Shown: positions 1-13,141 of the stretch, piece after piece
Layout of the letters: every line of letters begins with the position of its first letter
Numbering within the stretch: position 1 is the first letter of the stretch
Assembly: GCF_002775205.1 (NCBI RefSeq)
Contig: NC_036462.1
Location: 27,593,084 to 27,657,083 of the forward strand
Source of the DNA: Xiphophorus maculatus
Taxonomy: Eukaryota; Chordata; Actinopteri; Cyprinodontiformes; Poeciliidae
DNA length: 64,000 bases
Direction of reading: 5' to 3'
Program-made: the position numbers and the translations under genes
Notes under the pieces: generated by a model
What the model saw: the letters and a program-made list of their open reading frames with translations, nothing else
Told to the model about the DNA's origin: nothing
Database searches by the model: none

Positions 1-258
1 TGGCCAAGTGTTTAGACCTGACAATTTTGTTTTTGGTATGTGTATTTCTGTAAAAAAAAAAAGAAAAAAAGTTTTGATTAAAATAAATGAAACTACTGCA
101 TATTGGGCTGCCAAACAAAACTGGAGTGTTAATGGTTTACTTTCTCGAAAGTTTTCCCATTAAAAAAAAAAAATTAAACTGGATAGCCTATTTAGTTTGT
201 CAGGATTTTTATAGTAAGCTGACTTAAAAAAATAAAATAAAATTATTAAATACTTTGA

Positions 259-2120
<1,862 letters not shown>

Positions 2121-2784
2121 GCAGCTGATATGGCGGCTTTGCTCCTGGGCAACATTGTTAGATTTCACCGTTTCTTTCTTTGTTCAAAGTGTCAAACACT
2201 TCAGGCGTGATAAATGTCACCAGTTTTGCTTGTTCTAAAAAAAAGTTTTAGGATTGCTTTCAGGCCTTGCAGAAAACATGTTAAATATCACAATAGATTT
2301 TTTTTTCCCCTGGAGCATAAATGTGTTAACCTGTAATTCTGCCCTGTAGTATTTTGAATGTTTTGTACATTGAAGCTTTGATATGTGAGCGGTTTGTTTT
2401 TATGTGGTGGCTCATTATTTACTGGGACTGTGATGATGAGTGTTTTTCTGAATGTTGTAACTCCTCCAGTCTGAGCGCCACATTTCCCTCTCACAATGCA
2501 TTTCTTTAAAGCTGTTTGGTATTTTTCTACTTAACTCTGACAAGTTGGTACAGAACCCGTCTAGCGACATGGAAGAACAAAAAAACAACTATACATAATA
2601 TTTTGTGAGAACCACTTCATTATAAAAAGGTATGGCCAAGAGTGTTTTTTTAATTCCCATGTCACCCGACGGACTCCAAGTTTGTCCGTCTTTGGATTTT
2701 GTTATTTTCTGAATGTGATGTATTTAGGATGGTTGCATGGATTTCACTACATTAATAACTTGATGGTATGTTCATAGAGTTTTA

Positions 2785-2790
2785 AATAAA
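2785..2790 (+). terminator. poly(A) signal of the beta-tubulin gene
   Basis: AATAAA lies 665 bases after the tubulin stop and is followed by a T/G-rich stretch. It is the best polyadenylation signal for this gene and implies a 3' UTR of about 0.7 kb. Confidence 0.65.
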
Positions 2791-4892
2791 GGTTTTTACC
2801 GTGGTACTAAGCTGTGAATTGTTGTTTTTATCAGTTGAAGGCATATAAATAAATACTTGAGCAATTCGAGGGGATTTCGACGCTTTCATGTTGAAAATGA
2901 TGGAAATAAATCTGCATGTAAGAGAGCCACTGTATAAAGAGCGACATCTGCTGGCCAAATGGTAGCATTGTATTTAATCGGAGGGAACTTTTGAGCCATA
3001 TGGAATTAAAATTTAAGCACATGCGCAGTAACATGATGTAATGATCTGTAATCATAATAAGACTAAACTGATAGAATATTTTCAGATCCATCAAACGTAC
3101 AACAGCTGACGTTGGTGATGATCTGCAGAACTCTGGATCCTGAGGAGATGGGGTCATGTTCTTAAAACTGGTTTTGGCTCAGGATTTTCACTTCATTGGA
3201 GCTACTAAAATATTATGTAAAGTCATATTGCATGTCGGTATCATACGCCAAATTAAAACTATTATCCCAGCAGTATTTTTTTTTACAATTTCCTGCGTTG
3301 CTATATTGACAAAATACAACAAAAATATTACCATTTGAGATTTCTTTCTTTCTCTTTGCTCATTTGTTGCCCAAAGTCATTACAGCACCTAATTGTGGCC
3401 TCAGGATTCCTTTTCTGTGTGGACAGACCATCATGAAGAAGCTCCTAACTCTGCAGTGATAGTAAAATGTTAAATAATTAAATATACATAGATCAAAAAA
3501 TTTAAAAAATCTGAGAAGTGTGGCGTGCATTTATATTCAGCCCCTTTTACCATTACTTGCGTAATCTTCAAATCTTCCTGCATGCATAATCCATCACATT
3601 TACGTCCCGTTTCTCTGTAATTAATTAAAGCTACAGTACTCTGACATGAGATAATCCAATTCCGTGCTCAGCGCAACACAGAACCAAGCTGGACGTAAAT
3701 CAGGCGAGCAGCTCGTTTTCCCCCCCGCTGCTTCAGATCTTCCACTCCGGAGCAGGAGCGCAGATGACTCATCCGCGCAGATATTCGCCTAATCAAGAGC
3801 AGATAATGCATCTAACTTAAAATAGCTGCGGCATGTTAGCCAAATTTATTAAGTATTAAGTGAACAAAGGGTCCGCAGAAAGGATCTGTTCTTCCCTCAG
3901 AGGTCAATATCCTGCCCGGGCCTTTGTCCCGCAGTCCACAATCAGATACCGCTGTCGGGTGACGCAGGCTCACTCCGCCGGGCTTTTTACGGGCTGCTGA
4001 TGCTTGTAATTACGCTGAGCTGCACGGCTGATATCAGCACTGAAATGAGGAGGAAGCGTGATCATCACATTGGATTTAATTGAACAATTTTTTTTTGTCG
4101 TTTGTTTTTTTTTTTTCTTTCAATTTAAGATCACACATGCAAACACGAGAGACGTTTCACGCCACAGTGCAAACAAAACGCCAGACCACCAATGTTCACA
4201 GCAGCGCGCACGTGGCACACACACGTCCCTCTGTCTGGTTATTTGGACTCCAAAGTCAGTAAATGAGGTGAAGTTTAGGTTATTTATCATGAGTAGAAAA
4301 AGTTGCACAGAACCAACACGGATCGTAGCGACAGGATTCACCCCAAACTGAGCTGGTTTGAAACAAAGATTTATGGTACAAAGTCTCGTTTTAGCGATTT
4401 TTTCCCCCCAGAGCCGGTCCAAGGTTGAATGAGGCCTTGAGCTGAATTTGATTTGGGGGCCAAGCTTCCTGTCAAACCCACCTCCTTCATAAACCTTTTT
4501 GAAATGGAAAATGTTTATGACACCAATAGCTTTTGTTTTTTTTTAATGCCAGTTTTTTTGCTCTTATTCTAAGTGCATTTCACTCAAACATTTTTTATAG
4601 TTTTTTTTTTCTTCTTTTACAATAACATTTTTTTTGTTTATTTTTTCTTAAATTTACTCTTTTGCTTTTTGTCTGTTCTAAATAAATAAATAAATACTCT
4701 CACAAATTTAGGAAACAAAAACAAACACCCAACACATTTTTGCACCTGCCAACACATTGAACTTGACTATATTCTGGCTTGTTCTGAACTTGGACATTTC
4801 CTAATTATTTTTCAAATAAAACAATTCAATTTGTAAAAGTTTAATTGCTCTGAAAATTCCAATTTGTGTTTTAACTTCAAATGTGTTTGAAT
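2791..4892. other. intergenic region between beta-tubulin and ucn3
   Basis: No supportable gene. Most of it is AT-rich with T-runs. The stretch 3640-4050 is different: it is more GC-balanced and motif-dense, and is listed separately. Confidence 0.6.
3640..4050. promoter_or_regulatory. candidate conserved non-coding or enhancer block
   Basis: A 400-base island of mixed composition within AT-rich DNA, 1 kb downstream of ucn3. It holds a perfect 9-bp AP-1 palindrome ATGACTCAT (3764-3772), a 12-bp palindrome GCTGATATCAGC (4027-4038) and TAATTA-type homeodomain cores. No long reading frame. The regulatory role is inference from composition and motifs only. Confidence 0.25.
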
Positions 4893-4903
4893 TTTATTTT
4901 ATT
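4893..4903 (-). terminator. poly(A) signals of ucn3
   Basis: Two overlapping AATAAA hexamers on the minus strand, about 130 bases beyond the ucn3 stop codon. Confidence 0.5.
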
Positions 4904-5034
4904 ACATTCTCAACATAACTGTAAGTATTTAAAGATTTAATCTTTGAAAACTGACGCATTCCTTTGAGCCCGAGCTGCGCCTTCCTTCACTTATGCCTCA
5001 GGCCGGCTCTGGGTCTCCGTCCCTCCGGCTGCTT

Positions 5035-5418
5035 TCATTTCCTCTTGCCGATCCTCGCCATGAGTTCCGCGTTGGCCGCCGCCTTGGTCCTCATGTCCTG
5101 GTTCTTGGCGAGGTCTATGAGGACACTGAGGATGCTGGTGGGGACATCCAGGGACAGGGCGAAGCGGGAGCCCTGCTGGGCTCTCTTCGGCACCCGGGGC
5201 GCGGGGCGCGGGGCTCTGGCCTGCCGCAGCACCAGGTGATGCTCTGAACGGAGCAGTGAGTTCAACACGCCGTCGCGGTCCAGGAAGTCGACGGCCAGGA
5301 CGTCTCTTTGCGTGTCCTCGTCGAGCCGGGCGAGGGCCGGGCGGCTCACATGGCTCTGAACGCAGCAGGGCAGCAGCAGAGCCAGGCAGAAACACACACA
5401 CACACACACACTCCTCAT
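5035..5418 (-). CDS. ucn3: urocortin 3 (stresscopin) precursor
   Basis: A 127-residue secreted neuropeptide precursor of the CRF family, whose mature peptide acts on CRF receptor type 2. An N-terminal signal peptide rich in Val, Cys and Leu is followed by a short pro-region. The mature peptide begins FALSLDVPTSIL and ends AELMARI, followed by GKRK, i.e. the amidation glycine plus a basic cleavage site. FxLSLDVPT and AAANAxLMAxIG identify urocortin 3 rather than CRH, urocortin 1 or urotensin I. Processing after the upstream Lys-Arg or after the Arg just before Phe are both possible (38 residues in the latter case). The coding sequence is one exon, as usual for this family. Start: the ATG at 5418 lies 12 bases after a splice acceptor at 5430-5431, so the exon begins at 5429 and the 5' UTR is split by an intron. 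Residues 5-8 of the signal peptide are encoded by a GT/CA microsatellite. The precursor is shorter than human UCN3 (161). Confidence 0.93.
   Translation of the reverse strand: MRSVCVCVCFCLALLLPCCVQSHVSRPALARLDEDTQRDVLAVDFLDRDGVLNSLLRSEHHLVLRQARAPRPAPRVPKRAQQGSRFALSLDVPTSILSVLIDLAKNQDMRTKAAANAELMARIGKRK
5392..5411. repeat. (CA)10 microsatellite inside the ucn3 signal-peptide codons
   Basis: Twenty bases of alternating A and C on the plus strand. Read on the minus strand they encode the Val-Cys-Val-Cys run of the ucn3 signal peptide. Dinucleotide slippage here would shift the frame. Confidence 0.9.
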
Positions 5419-5432
5419 GGTGAGCACGTCTA

Positions 5433-5434
<2 letters not shown>

Positions 5435-5516
<82 letters not shown>
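5435..5516. repeat. (GA)41 microsatellite abutting the ucn3 splice acceptor
   Basis: Uninterrupted GA on the plus strand, i.e. CT on the minus strand. It ends three bases before the AG acceptor of the ucn3 coding exon (5431-5430, minus strand), so the repeat itself supplies the polypyrimidine tract. Confidence 0.9.
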
Positions 5517-5517
<1 letters not shown>

Positions 5518-5971
5518 GGATCTGAATTACACAGTTGGGACACCGCAGAGCATCAGCAGGTGAAGGTTTGCGACAGAAATGTTGAGTGTTTAGTTGTTAA
5601 AAGCTCCCATTCCTTGTTCTCTGCATGTTTGGTTGTTGTTTTTAATTTTTTTTTTCTTTCTTTATGTTAATTTGACCAGAACTTTGCTCTTTCAAGCCTT
5701 TCATAAGCGCAGCAGCAGCTCCGTCCCTGCTGTGCTTTCTGTGCAAGTGACGCCAATTAAAGATCGATTTGTTAAACATGTACTGATGGAATCTCATTTG
5801 TGTCGCTTTTTAAAGTTATTTCCGCTGAAATTCCTTACTTCCTATTTTTTTCTACATACCGTAAATGTACCACATTTTATACATTAGAAGGAAAATAAAT
5901 TCCACTTCCTGACAGTTTTTAATGAGTTTGTACACACACACACACACACACACGCACACACACACACACAC

Positions 5972-6055
<84 letters not shown>

Positions 6056-7220
6056 CAAACAACTCCTGAAAACGGAGCACAATCAGTGTTTCTCCAAAGT
6101 TTTTGAAAAATTCGTTTATATGAGCCAGCAGGAAGAACACTTCTGGTTGTTGTTTTTGGTTTGACACAACTGCAGCACAAAAGGTTAATTCACGTTTCTT
6201 AAACGTTATTGATACATTTAAATGATCCAATTCATTAAAAAATATATATGTAGACATATACTTTTCTATGACAAGCTTTAAAAGGAAAAAAAAAAAGAAA
6301 AGAAGGACCATTTTGGTTGACAAAACTATCTCCAACTCTGATCCAACCTTCCATCCATAAAGGTCATGAAAGCAGAGGACACTCAGCACTCACTCAGGAG
6401 GGAAAAGCTGACGGCGTAACCAGGAGGCACTAGTTGCTCCTCTTGTGGTGATCACCTCCCTGCGAATCTGCAGCGTCCTCCTTCTTCTTCCGGCCTGTCA
6501 GATCTTCCTCTCCACTCGCGCGTCCTCAGCCTCTCTGGTCTTCCTGTGAGACGCGGCGTCCATCCCCTCTCTGTTTATCTCTCACGCCCGGGCGCCCTCC
6601 CCTCTTTTCACGTCCTCTCCACTCCAATCGCCGTCCTTCTCTTTTCTAAAAATAACACGATGCTAATCGCAGAGTGGATTTGCTTTTAATTAGTTGGATA
6701 TCTGCTCCGGTTTTGGAGCCACGTCAGATTACACATGTTTCATGTGAGATGTTGATTTGACAGCTGATTGCGGGCAGAGAGATGCAGAATGTGGTTTCCG
6801 TTGCGCGTTATATAACTGCAGGGAAAAGGGTGTGGGGGAAACAGATTTGAAATAAATATGCATCTAAACACTCTGGACATTTTTTTTTTATAAATGTATA
6901 ATGAACGTGGGGAACTGCAGGATGCGAGTCTCCCAACATCAACAACAAAACTGTAACTTTTGCAGATTTCTTCATGTTTTTTGTTTTTTTTTTTGTATTT
7001 TGCTGGAATTTTCTGTTAAAAATCGGAATAGCATTTTCATTCTCCCCATTTTTTACGGTGATACACTTAAAAAATATATAAATAAAAATTTCAACTGCTT
7101 CTAGAAGTGACCTCGATAGTAAATAACATCTCTATCCTGTTAGAGGCTCAGAGAACATTACCAGCGTTTGCAACTATACAAACCGGAGAAAAATATTAAT
7201 GAAATTAAAAGTAAAAAAAA
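5517..7220. other. intergenic region upstream of ucn3
   Basis: No gene found. It should hold the non-coding first exon and promoter of ucn3 on the minus strand. Weak candidates are a TATA-like GTTATATAAC at about 6809-6818 and a CRE-like TGACGTGG at about 6720. Neither is strong enough to place a start site. Confidence 0.3.
5932..6052. repeat. (CA)n microsatellite
   Basis: About 120 bases of CA dinucleotides with two CG interruptions near the left end. Open frames of repeated His-Thr or Cys-Val over it are artefacts of the repeat. Confidence 0.97.
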
Positions 7221-8980
7221 CTAGAAAATTCCTGAAGAAATTTAACCGGGGCCTGCCAAAGTGTGCCTGTCGGTTTGGACCCAGTGTTCGGATGCTAAAA
7301 ATTAGCATCAATGCTAAGATTAGCTACTGCGCAAGACAGTGACCTGACCTGAGAGAAAAAGATAATGCAAGGTAATATTATTGCATCACCTATGGCGGTG
7401 CACTAGTGGAGGGCAGTGAAGTGCTAATGTTTGTGCTAATGTTAATGTACTGCCTTGCTATGAAAGCCAGCGCACTAACCTAAGAGAGAAAGATAATACA
7501 GGCTAAAATTATTGCACCCCCTATGGCCGTGCACTAACCAGAGGGGAGTATTAAGGCTTTTATTTTGAAATTTTAAGTATACTTCATTTTAAATGTCCAA
7601 ACTAATCCCATGAGTAACAGTGATTGGGTTAAATCGTTTCTATAATGCCCAAAAGAGCAATTACCTGATGTAAAAATTGTCAATGCTTTTATTTTGAAAT
7701 GTTTAATAAGCTTCATTTTAAATGGCCACACTAATCCCATGTGTAACAATGGTTGGGTAAAATCAATTATAAAATGCCCAAAACACAAGTAGTTCTAAAG
7801 GCAGACTCAGTCCTCCTCTGTAGTAACTGACAGTTCCGCCATGTTGTAGTCCTAACCTTGAGTCATTGTAGTTCTAAAGAGCAGCTCAGCTGTCACGTGA
7901 TGAAGCAGACAGGAAGAGACAGAATTCCAGTAGTTTGAAGTAGTTTGTTTTTCTGAAAGATCTGAGAGGAATATTCAGGCTTTTATTTTGAAATGTTCAG
8001 TAAGCTTCATTTTAAATGTCCAAACTAATCCCATGAGTAACAGTGATTGGGTGAAATCAGTTATATAATGCCCGAAAGAGCAATTACCTGATGTAAAAAC
8101 TGTCAAGGCTTTTATTTTGACATTTTTATTAAGATTAATTTAAAATGGCCACACTAATCCCATGTGTAACAATGGTTGGGTAAAATCAGCTATAAAATGC
8201 CCAAAACACAAGTAGTTCTAAAGGCAGACTCATTCCTCCTCTGTAGTAACTGACAGTTCTGCCATGTTGTAGTTCTAACCTGCATGTTCTGCCATAGTTA
8301 GAACTACAGTGATGCGTTTTTGTAGTCCTAATCAGCTGCTCTGCCCTGCTCTTTGTTCTGTTGCTATGGTAATGAAGCTTGTCTGTCAGACACTCAGGGC
8401 TGACAGAATTCCATTTCTTTGAGCCAGCCAGTTTGACAGAAAAAAACAGTCCTAACAACTCCTTCCCGTTCGGGAACCGTGATACGTACTTGAAAACCGT
8501 TTGAAGCATCTGAGAGGGCTATTTGTCGTCTCTGATAGTACCACGATTCATATTCTCTACCTCACTCACAGTAATAACAGCGATGAGAGAAAGATGGTGT
8601 GTGCTGAGCTCAGAAATGCATGGAAGTCAATCTGTGACTATCCTCAGAGGGATATTGAGGCTTTTATCTTGAAATTTTCAGTAAGCTTCATATAGAATTG
8701 TTGTTTAGGTTAAATGAGTTATTTACTGGCAAAACAGCCAGTAGTTCTACATGGCAGCTCAGCCCTCTGTTTTAATTCAGTGTTAGTTAGAACTACAGAT
8801 ATGGCGTATTTGTAGTCCTATCTATTAGCATTAGGTTAAAGGCTAAAGCTAATAGATAGGCACTATCTGCGCAAGCCAGTGCCTTAACCTGAAATAACAA
8901 GATAATGCAGGCTAATATTAGGCCCCAATAAAGAGACGTTTTATTAGGTGTGGAACAATAGGTGCCTGCCATGCAAGACA
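7221..8980 (+). mobile_element. old, diverged single copy of the composite array element
   Basis: It has the same module order as the units at 38561-62420: a head starting CTAGAAAATT with the motif GGGGCCTGCCA, about 129-bp subrepeats (7555-8200), a version A-like tail, and a degraded 3' hairpin module ending near GGTGCCTGCCATGC. The head has lost nearly all the CpGs seen in the array copies, so this insertion is older. An internal block with AGCATC/GATGCT palindromes also occurs inside two array units. No coding sequence. Confidence 0.75.
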
Positions 8981-9241
8981 TTCTTGTTTTAACCTTCTTG
9001 TTTTCAAGAAGGTTAGGGATACAAATTTTCTAACCTTGAAATGTTGAAGATTTTAGAAATTTGGAATGAAGATGATGTCATGGAAAAGAGAACTTCCAAC
9101 TACAAACACTTGTTTGGATTCTTGTTGGAAAGAAAGAAAATGGTTAAAATACTAGTGGAAACCATTTAAAAAAAAAAAAATAGTACTTAACAGTTGATTT
9201 CTTTTTACATAAAATCATGGTAAGTCTGGCTATTTTTAGAC
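8981..9241. other. short intergenic stretch
   Basis: I see nothing recognisable apart from a short TTCTTG/CAAGAA inverted repeat near 8992-9013. Confidence 0.4.
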
Positions 9242-10391
9242 CAGGGGTCACAACCTTTTTGAGACCAGGAGCTACTTCACAGGTTCAGAGTAACACGAAG
9301 GGTTACTTGTTTGATACAGACATACATTTTCTTTACAACAAAAATTCATTTAAGTAAATATGATTACATGCTGCCTGATCATATTAATGTTAGGGACTAT
9401 GCACAATAGTTATCAGTAAGGACAGCTATGGTTAATTGCTATATTGTGGTCAGACGTTCTTAGTTCAGAGTTTTAAGTTGGTGAGGTGGGGAACGCCGAA
9501 GCCTAAATCTTATAGGTCAGTTTTCTTTTTCTGTGAGCTAAAAATGATGACTGGAGTTTGAACCACTCATCATTTGAACCTCAGGTTCTGCCTGAGCTTT
9601 TTACAGTGCGCGGTTCTGGCGGGTTGTCGGTTTATTAGCTTTTTTGTGATTTTGTGAACTGAACAGCTGACGGGTCACCTGCGGGCTGACACAAGCAGAT
9701 GTCGAAAAAAATGTCTGACAGATTGGAAGGTACAAAACTATCACTGCACCCGACCTGCAGGAGCACAACCACCTCTCCAACGCGCAAACATCGGCACAAA
9801 ACTACACCACTAAAGCAGCGCACCCTTTTATTTCTTTTTTCTTTTTTTTTACACAAACGATGCTAAATAATAAAGACATTGAAGCGAAGCAGTGAGATCC
9901 ACGGAAAGAGGAGGATTGGCGAAATCTTATAACTACGGGAGGTTCAAACTCCACTCATCATTTTTAGCTCACAGAAAAAGCAAACTGACCAATAAGATTT
10001 AGGCTTTGGGTGCCCTTTGACCCCCACAGACTCACACTGATGCGCGCTACATACAAGATGTTTTGGCACAAAAGAACTTTTTCTTCTCCATAATTTTATT
10101 AGTAAACAGGGTTGGATAATAGAAATACAATAACTTTTCTTTTTTTAATTTAAAGGAAAATCTCTCAGTGCGTCCAGCTGTACAGCTGCTGCTGCAACAA
10201 TCCAAACTCTCAGTCACTTGTGGGCAATTTAGAATCACACAGAAAAGCTCCAAAAGGGAATCAAACTCAAAACTCTGAACTAAGAACTTCTGATCACATA
10301 ATAGCAATTAACCATAGCTGCCATGGTAAATTATTACTGATAACTACTGTCAGTAGTCCCTAACATTAACATGATCAGGCAGCATGTAATC

Positions 10392-10489
<98 letters not shown>

Positions 10490-10584
10490 CCAAGACAATT
10501 TATGTCTGTATCAGACAAGTAGCCCTTCGTGTTACTCTGGACCCGTGAAGTAGCTCCCAGTCTCTAAAAGGTTGGTGACCCCTG
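9242..10584. mobile_element. non-autonomous hAT-like snap-back element
   Basis: The left end CAGGGGTCACAACC and right end GGTTGGTGACCCCTG are inverted copies. The inversion continues inward over most of the element, for example the segments around 9365-9460 and 10300-10390, and those around 9490-9580 and 9910-10010. The whole 1.34 kb is therefore an imperfect palindrome. The CAGGGGT terminus is typical of hAT elements. I could not find a convincing 8-bp target duplication. No transposase. Confidence 0.7.
10392..10488. repeat. (AT)n microsatellite inside the right arm of the hAT-like element
   Basis: About 97 bases of AT with one TG interruption near 10416. It replaces the part of the right arm that should pair with left-arm bases near 9325-9365. 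Confidence 0.95.
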
Positions 10585-10949
10585 ATCTAAGGAATCTGGG
10601 TGAATGAGAAAGACAACGGTATGCTTTAAACTTCTACTTTAATAATTCTGTCTTTTCCACTTTTCCTTCTCTAATGTCTCCTCCCACTTAGTTAATTAAG
10701 AAAACAGAGAAATAAATATATGGTAATCTGCTCTAATATTCCCTAAGTAAACATGCTCTGATCTGCATCCAGAAGAGCTTAGAAAGTTCTCAATTAACTA
10801 TTGTTCTATTGTCTTTTCTGCAAAGAAAATATCATAAAGCATAACTTATTTTAAATACTTCATGTGAATAGCTGCACATTTAATATGCATGTCTTAAAAG
10901 TCTTAACTGTGACATTTGTAAAGCATTTCTTGAGGAAACAATGATAGTT
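10585..10949. other. intergenic stretch
   Basis: AT-rich, no gene or recognisable repeat found. Confidence 0.4.
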
Positions 10950-11405
10950 CCCCTCTCTGCTGTCGCTATCCCCAAACATCCTGGTACCAGCAACCCCCCA
11001 AGCTCCCCTCTCTGCTGGCGCTATCCCCAAACATCCTGGTACCAGCAACCCCCCAAGCTCCCCTCTCTGCTGTCGCTATCCCCAAACATCCTGGTACCAG
11101 CAACCCCCCAAGCTCCCCTCTCTGCTGTCGCTATCCCCAAACATCCTGGTACCAGCAACCCCCCAAGCTCCCCTCTCTGCTGGCGCTATCCCCAAACATC
11201 CTGGTACCAGCATCCCCCCAAGCTCCCCTCTCTGCTGGCGCTATCCCCAAACATCCTGGTACCAGCAACCCCCCAAGCTCCCCTCTCTGCTGGCGCTATC
11301 CTCAAACATCCTGGTACCAGCAACCCCCCAAGCTCCCCTCTCTGCTGGCGCTATCCCCAAACATCCTGGTACCAGCTACCCCCCAAGTTCTCCTCTCTGC
11401 TGTCG
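10950..11405. repeat. 55-bp minisatellite, about 8 copies
   Basis: The starts of CCCTCTCTGC at 10951 and 11006 show the 55-base period. Copies differ by single bases (GTC/GGC, AAC/ATC), and the last one or two are diverged. The unit is not a multiple of three yet is open in all frames, so the 181-codon frame across it (10941-11486, +) is not evidence of coding. Confidence 0.95.
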
Positions 11406-12469
11406 CTAACCCCACAGCGTTATGGTACCAGCTGTCGTTACGCAATAGTCAGCCCCGCCCTCAACCTCACAACATCCAAGGAGTGACTACTGACCAGCTC
11501 TCCGTCCAACGGGTCCAAAAAATCTCTAAGCCTTCGAGTATTACCCTGAAGCAAGTCTAGTAGAGATGATCTATCTAAGCTGGTGTCGAAGGAGACTCAA
11601 CTAGCCTTTAACTACCTACAGTCCAAGAGTTATGGCCTTTTCCAGTTAAGAAGCAATCAGCTGAGTAGCCCTCACACCTGCACAACCTCAATAACCACTC
11701 CTATTAACGGTAGCGCCCCCTCTAAGTACAACGTGCGCTTGTTACAGACTAGTCAAAATCCTCTTTGAAATAGAAGCAAAGCAGACCTGGCTGTTGTCCT
11801 TCGAACACTTCAGATCTTCATCACTCAGTCACCTTTGTCTTTTCTCCAAGTCTGTTGCTGCAACTTTGAGATCCTAGGGTTGAGGCAGAGTAAGGCAGCC
11901 AAATCAGGAACCAGGGCTGAGGGTCAAGGGGTCTTGTCCCTTCTGGCGGTGCGAAGTCTCAACTTCCCCATGGCTCCAGGGTGCCAGACCTCTCTTCTTG
12001 GTCCCCTTGGCCTTATATACCCTTTCAACCCATGCCTCTATAAGGCGTACGTGACCTCTTGAGCATGCAATTACCTCATCGGAAAGTCCCAGCCATTCCC
12101 ACATATACCCTGCTTCCCTCCCTTACTTTCCTCGTGACCATCTTCGTGACCAGATCCTTAATTGGGACACAGCTCTGGGGCAAGTCCAGACATGTTCGGA
12201 CTTGCCTTTTTCCCTTGCCTCTGTATCTAACACATTGTTTGATTATTACTTCAATTACAGTTTTATATATGGTGTATGATCATCATAAGTAAATTCAAAA
12301 TATCTTGTCCCATAATCATCAAAAAATCAAAATGCAAGATTCACTTGCTCAGGCCTTCATGATCTGTTGTCTGCATTAGTCTGGAATGATCCCACCTCCT
12401 CATACCAGTTTTCACAACATAGTGACCCCCCAATACTTACGTCCAGTTCCCTGAAATTTTTTTCAGTTA
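11406..12469. other. unassigned stretch with a TATA-like minus-strand motif
   Basis: No gene found. On the minus strand GGTATATAAGG (about 12010-12020) sits in a promoter-like setting downstream of the coiled-coil ORF. This could be an LTR or an unrelated promoter. I found no paired LTR, primer-binding site or retroviral polyprotein, so I do not call one. Confidence 0.3.
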
Positions 12470-13066
12470 TTAAAAAATCCAGGGTGGCACCCAGTACCTC
12501 AGCGTTCCCGAATTATACATGTCAACAAAAACACGCCCAACTCTCCGGAATATATTTGGTTTTGGTGTTTCTTCCTCCTGTGTTTGATCAATTTGTGGCT
12601 CAATCTTGGTTTTTTCCACCCTGGATTCCATTCTGTCTATCTTGATTTTTAAAGCCACGATCTCCTTATTTAATTCCTCGTTCTCCCTAGTAAGGCACAG
12701 CAGTTTTTCTGACTTTTCTTTTAAAGATTTTTCCGCGTCATTTTTTGCCGTGGCCCGCTTCCGTTCTAGTTTAATTGTTAATTGTTGCATGTTGCAATAA
12801 TCATTTTGCATTCTGTCAGTTGTTGTTCTCGCTTCCTCCAATTCCAAATTAACTTTAATCATTTGTTTTTTATAATACCCATTCGAACTTATGAGTTTGC
12901 AATTCTCTACATGCCAATTTGTTGAGTCATCGGTCCTGTTCAGTCTCTCTAGTTTCCTCTTCAGACTCTCCACTGTTTTCTGAAGCTGCTCATTTTCACT
13001 GTTCAGCTTCATCTGGTTCTTCTGGAGAATCTCTAACTTTTGTAACGTGAAATCTTTCTCCGCCAT
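12470..13066 (-). CDS. uncharacterised coiled-coil protein, single exon
   Basis: An intact 198-residue frame with an ATG start, not recognised as a known family. It begins MAEKDFTLQKLEIL. About residues 1-150 are heptad-like, rich in Leu, Glu, Lys and Asn, predicting a long coiled coil. The C-terminal 45 residues have Glu/Thr/Pro-rich sequence followed by NIFRRVGRVF and an aromatic end (YWVPPWIF). No signal peptide or membrane span. Its codon composition, clean start and CRE-like inverted repeat 76-106 bases upstream argue for a real gene. A retrogene, or an accessory frame captured by a mobile element, are alternatives given the repeat-rich surroundings. No intron is apparent. Confidence 0.55.
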   Translation of the reverse strand: MAEKDFTLQKLEILQKNQMKLNSENEQLQKTVESLKRKLERLNRTDDSTNWHVENCKLISSNGYYKKQMIKVNLELEEARTTTDRMQNDYCNMQQLTIKLERKRATAKNDAEKSLKEKSEKLLCLTRENEELNKEIVALKIKIDRMESRVEKTKIEPQIDQTQEEETPKPNIFRRVGRVFVDMYNSGTLRYWVPPWIF

Positions 13067-13141
13067 TGTTTCTTTCTCGTTCGAACCTTAAACTGCAAAT
13101 GAATTTCTCTGTGGAATCTGGGAATACAAAGACAGTCACCA

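Noticed and set aside
5852..6389. Frames made of repeated Cys-Val or His-Thr
   Set aside because: Direct translation of the CA microsatellite.
9234..10592. Target-site duplication of the hAT-like snap-back element
   Set aside because: The eight bases on each side (TTTTAGAC and ATCTAAGG) do not match convincingly.
11406..12469. LTR of an endogenous retroelement around the TATA-like motif
   Set aside because: No second LTR, primer-binding site, polypurine tract or gag/pol/env frames visible; a TATA-like motif alone is insufficient.
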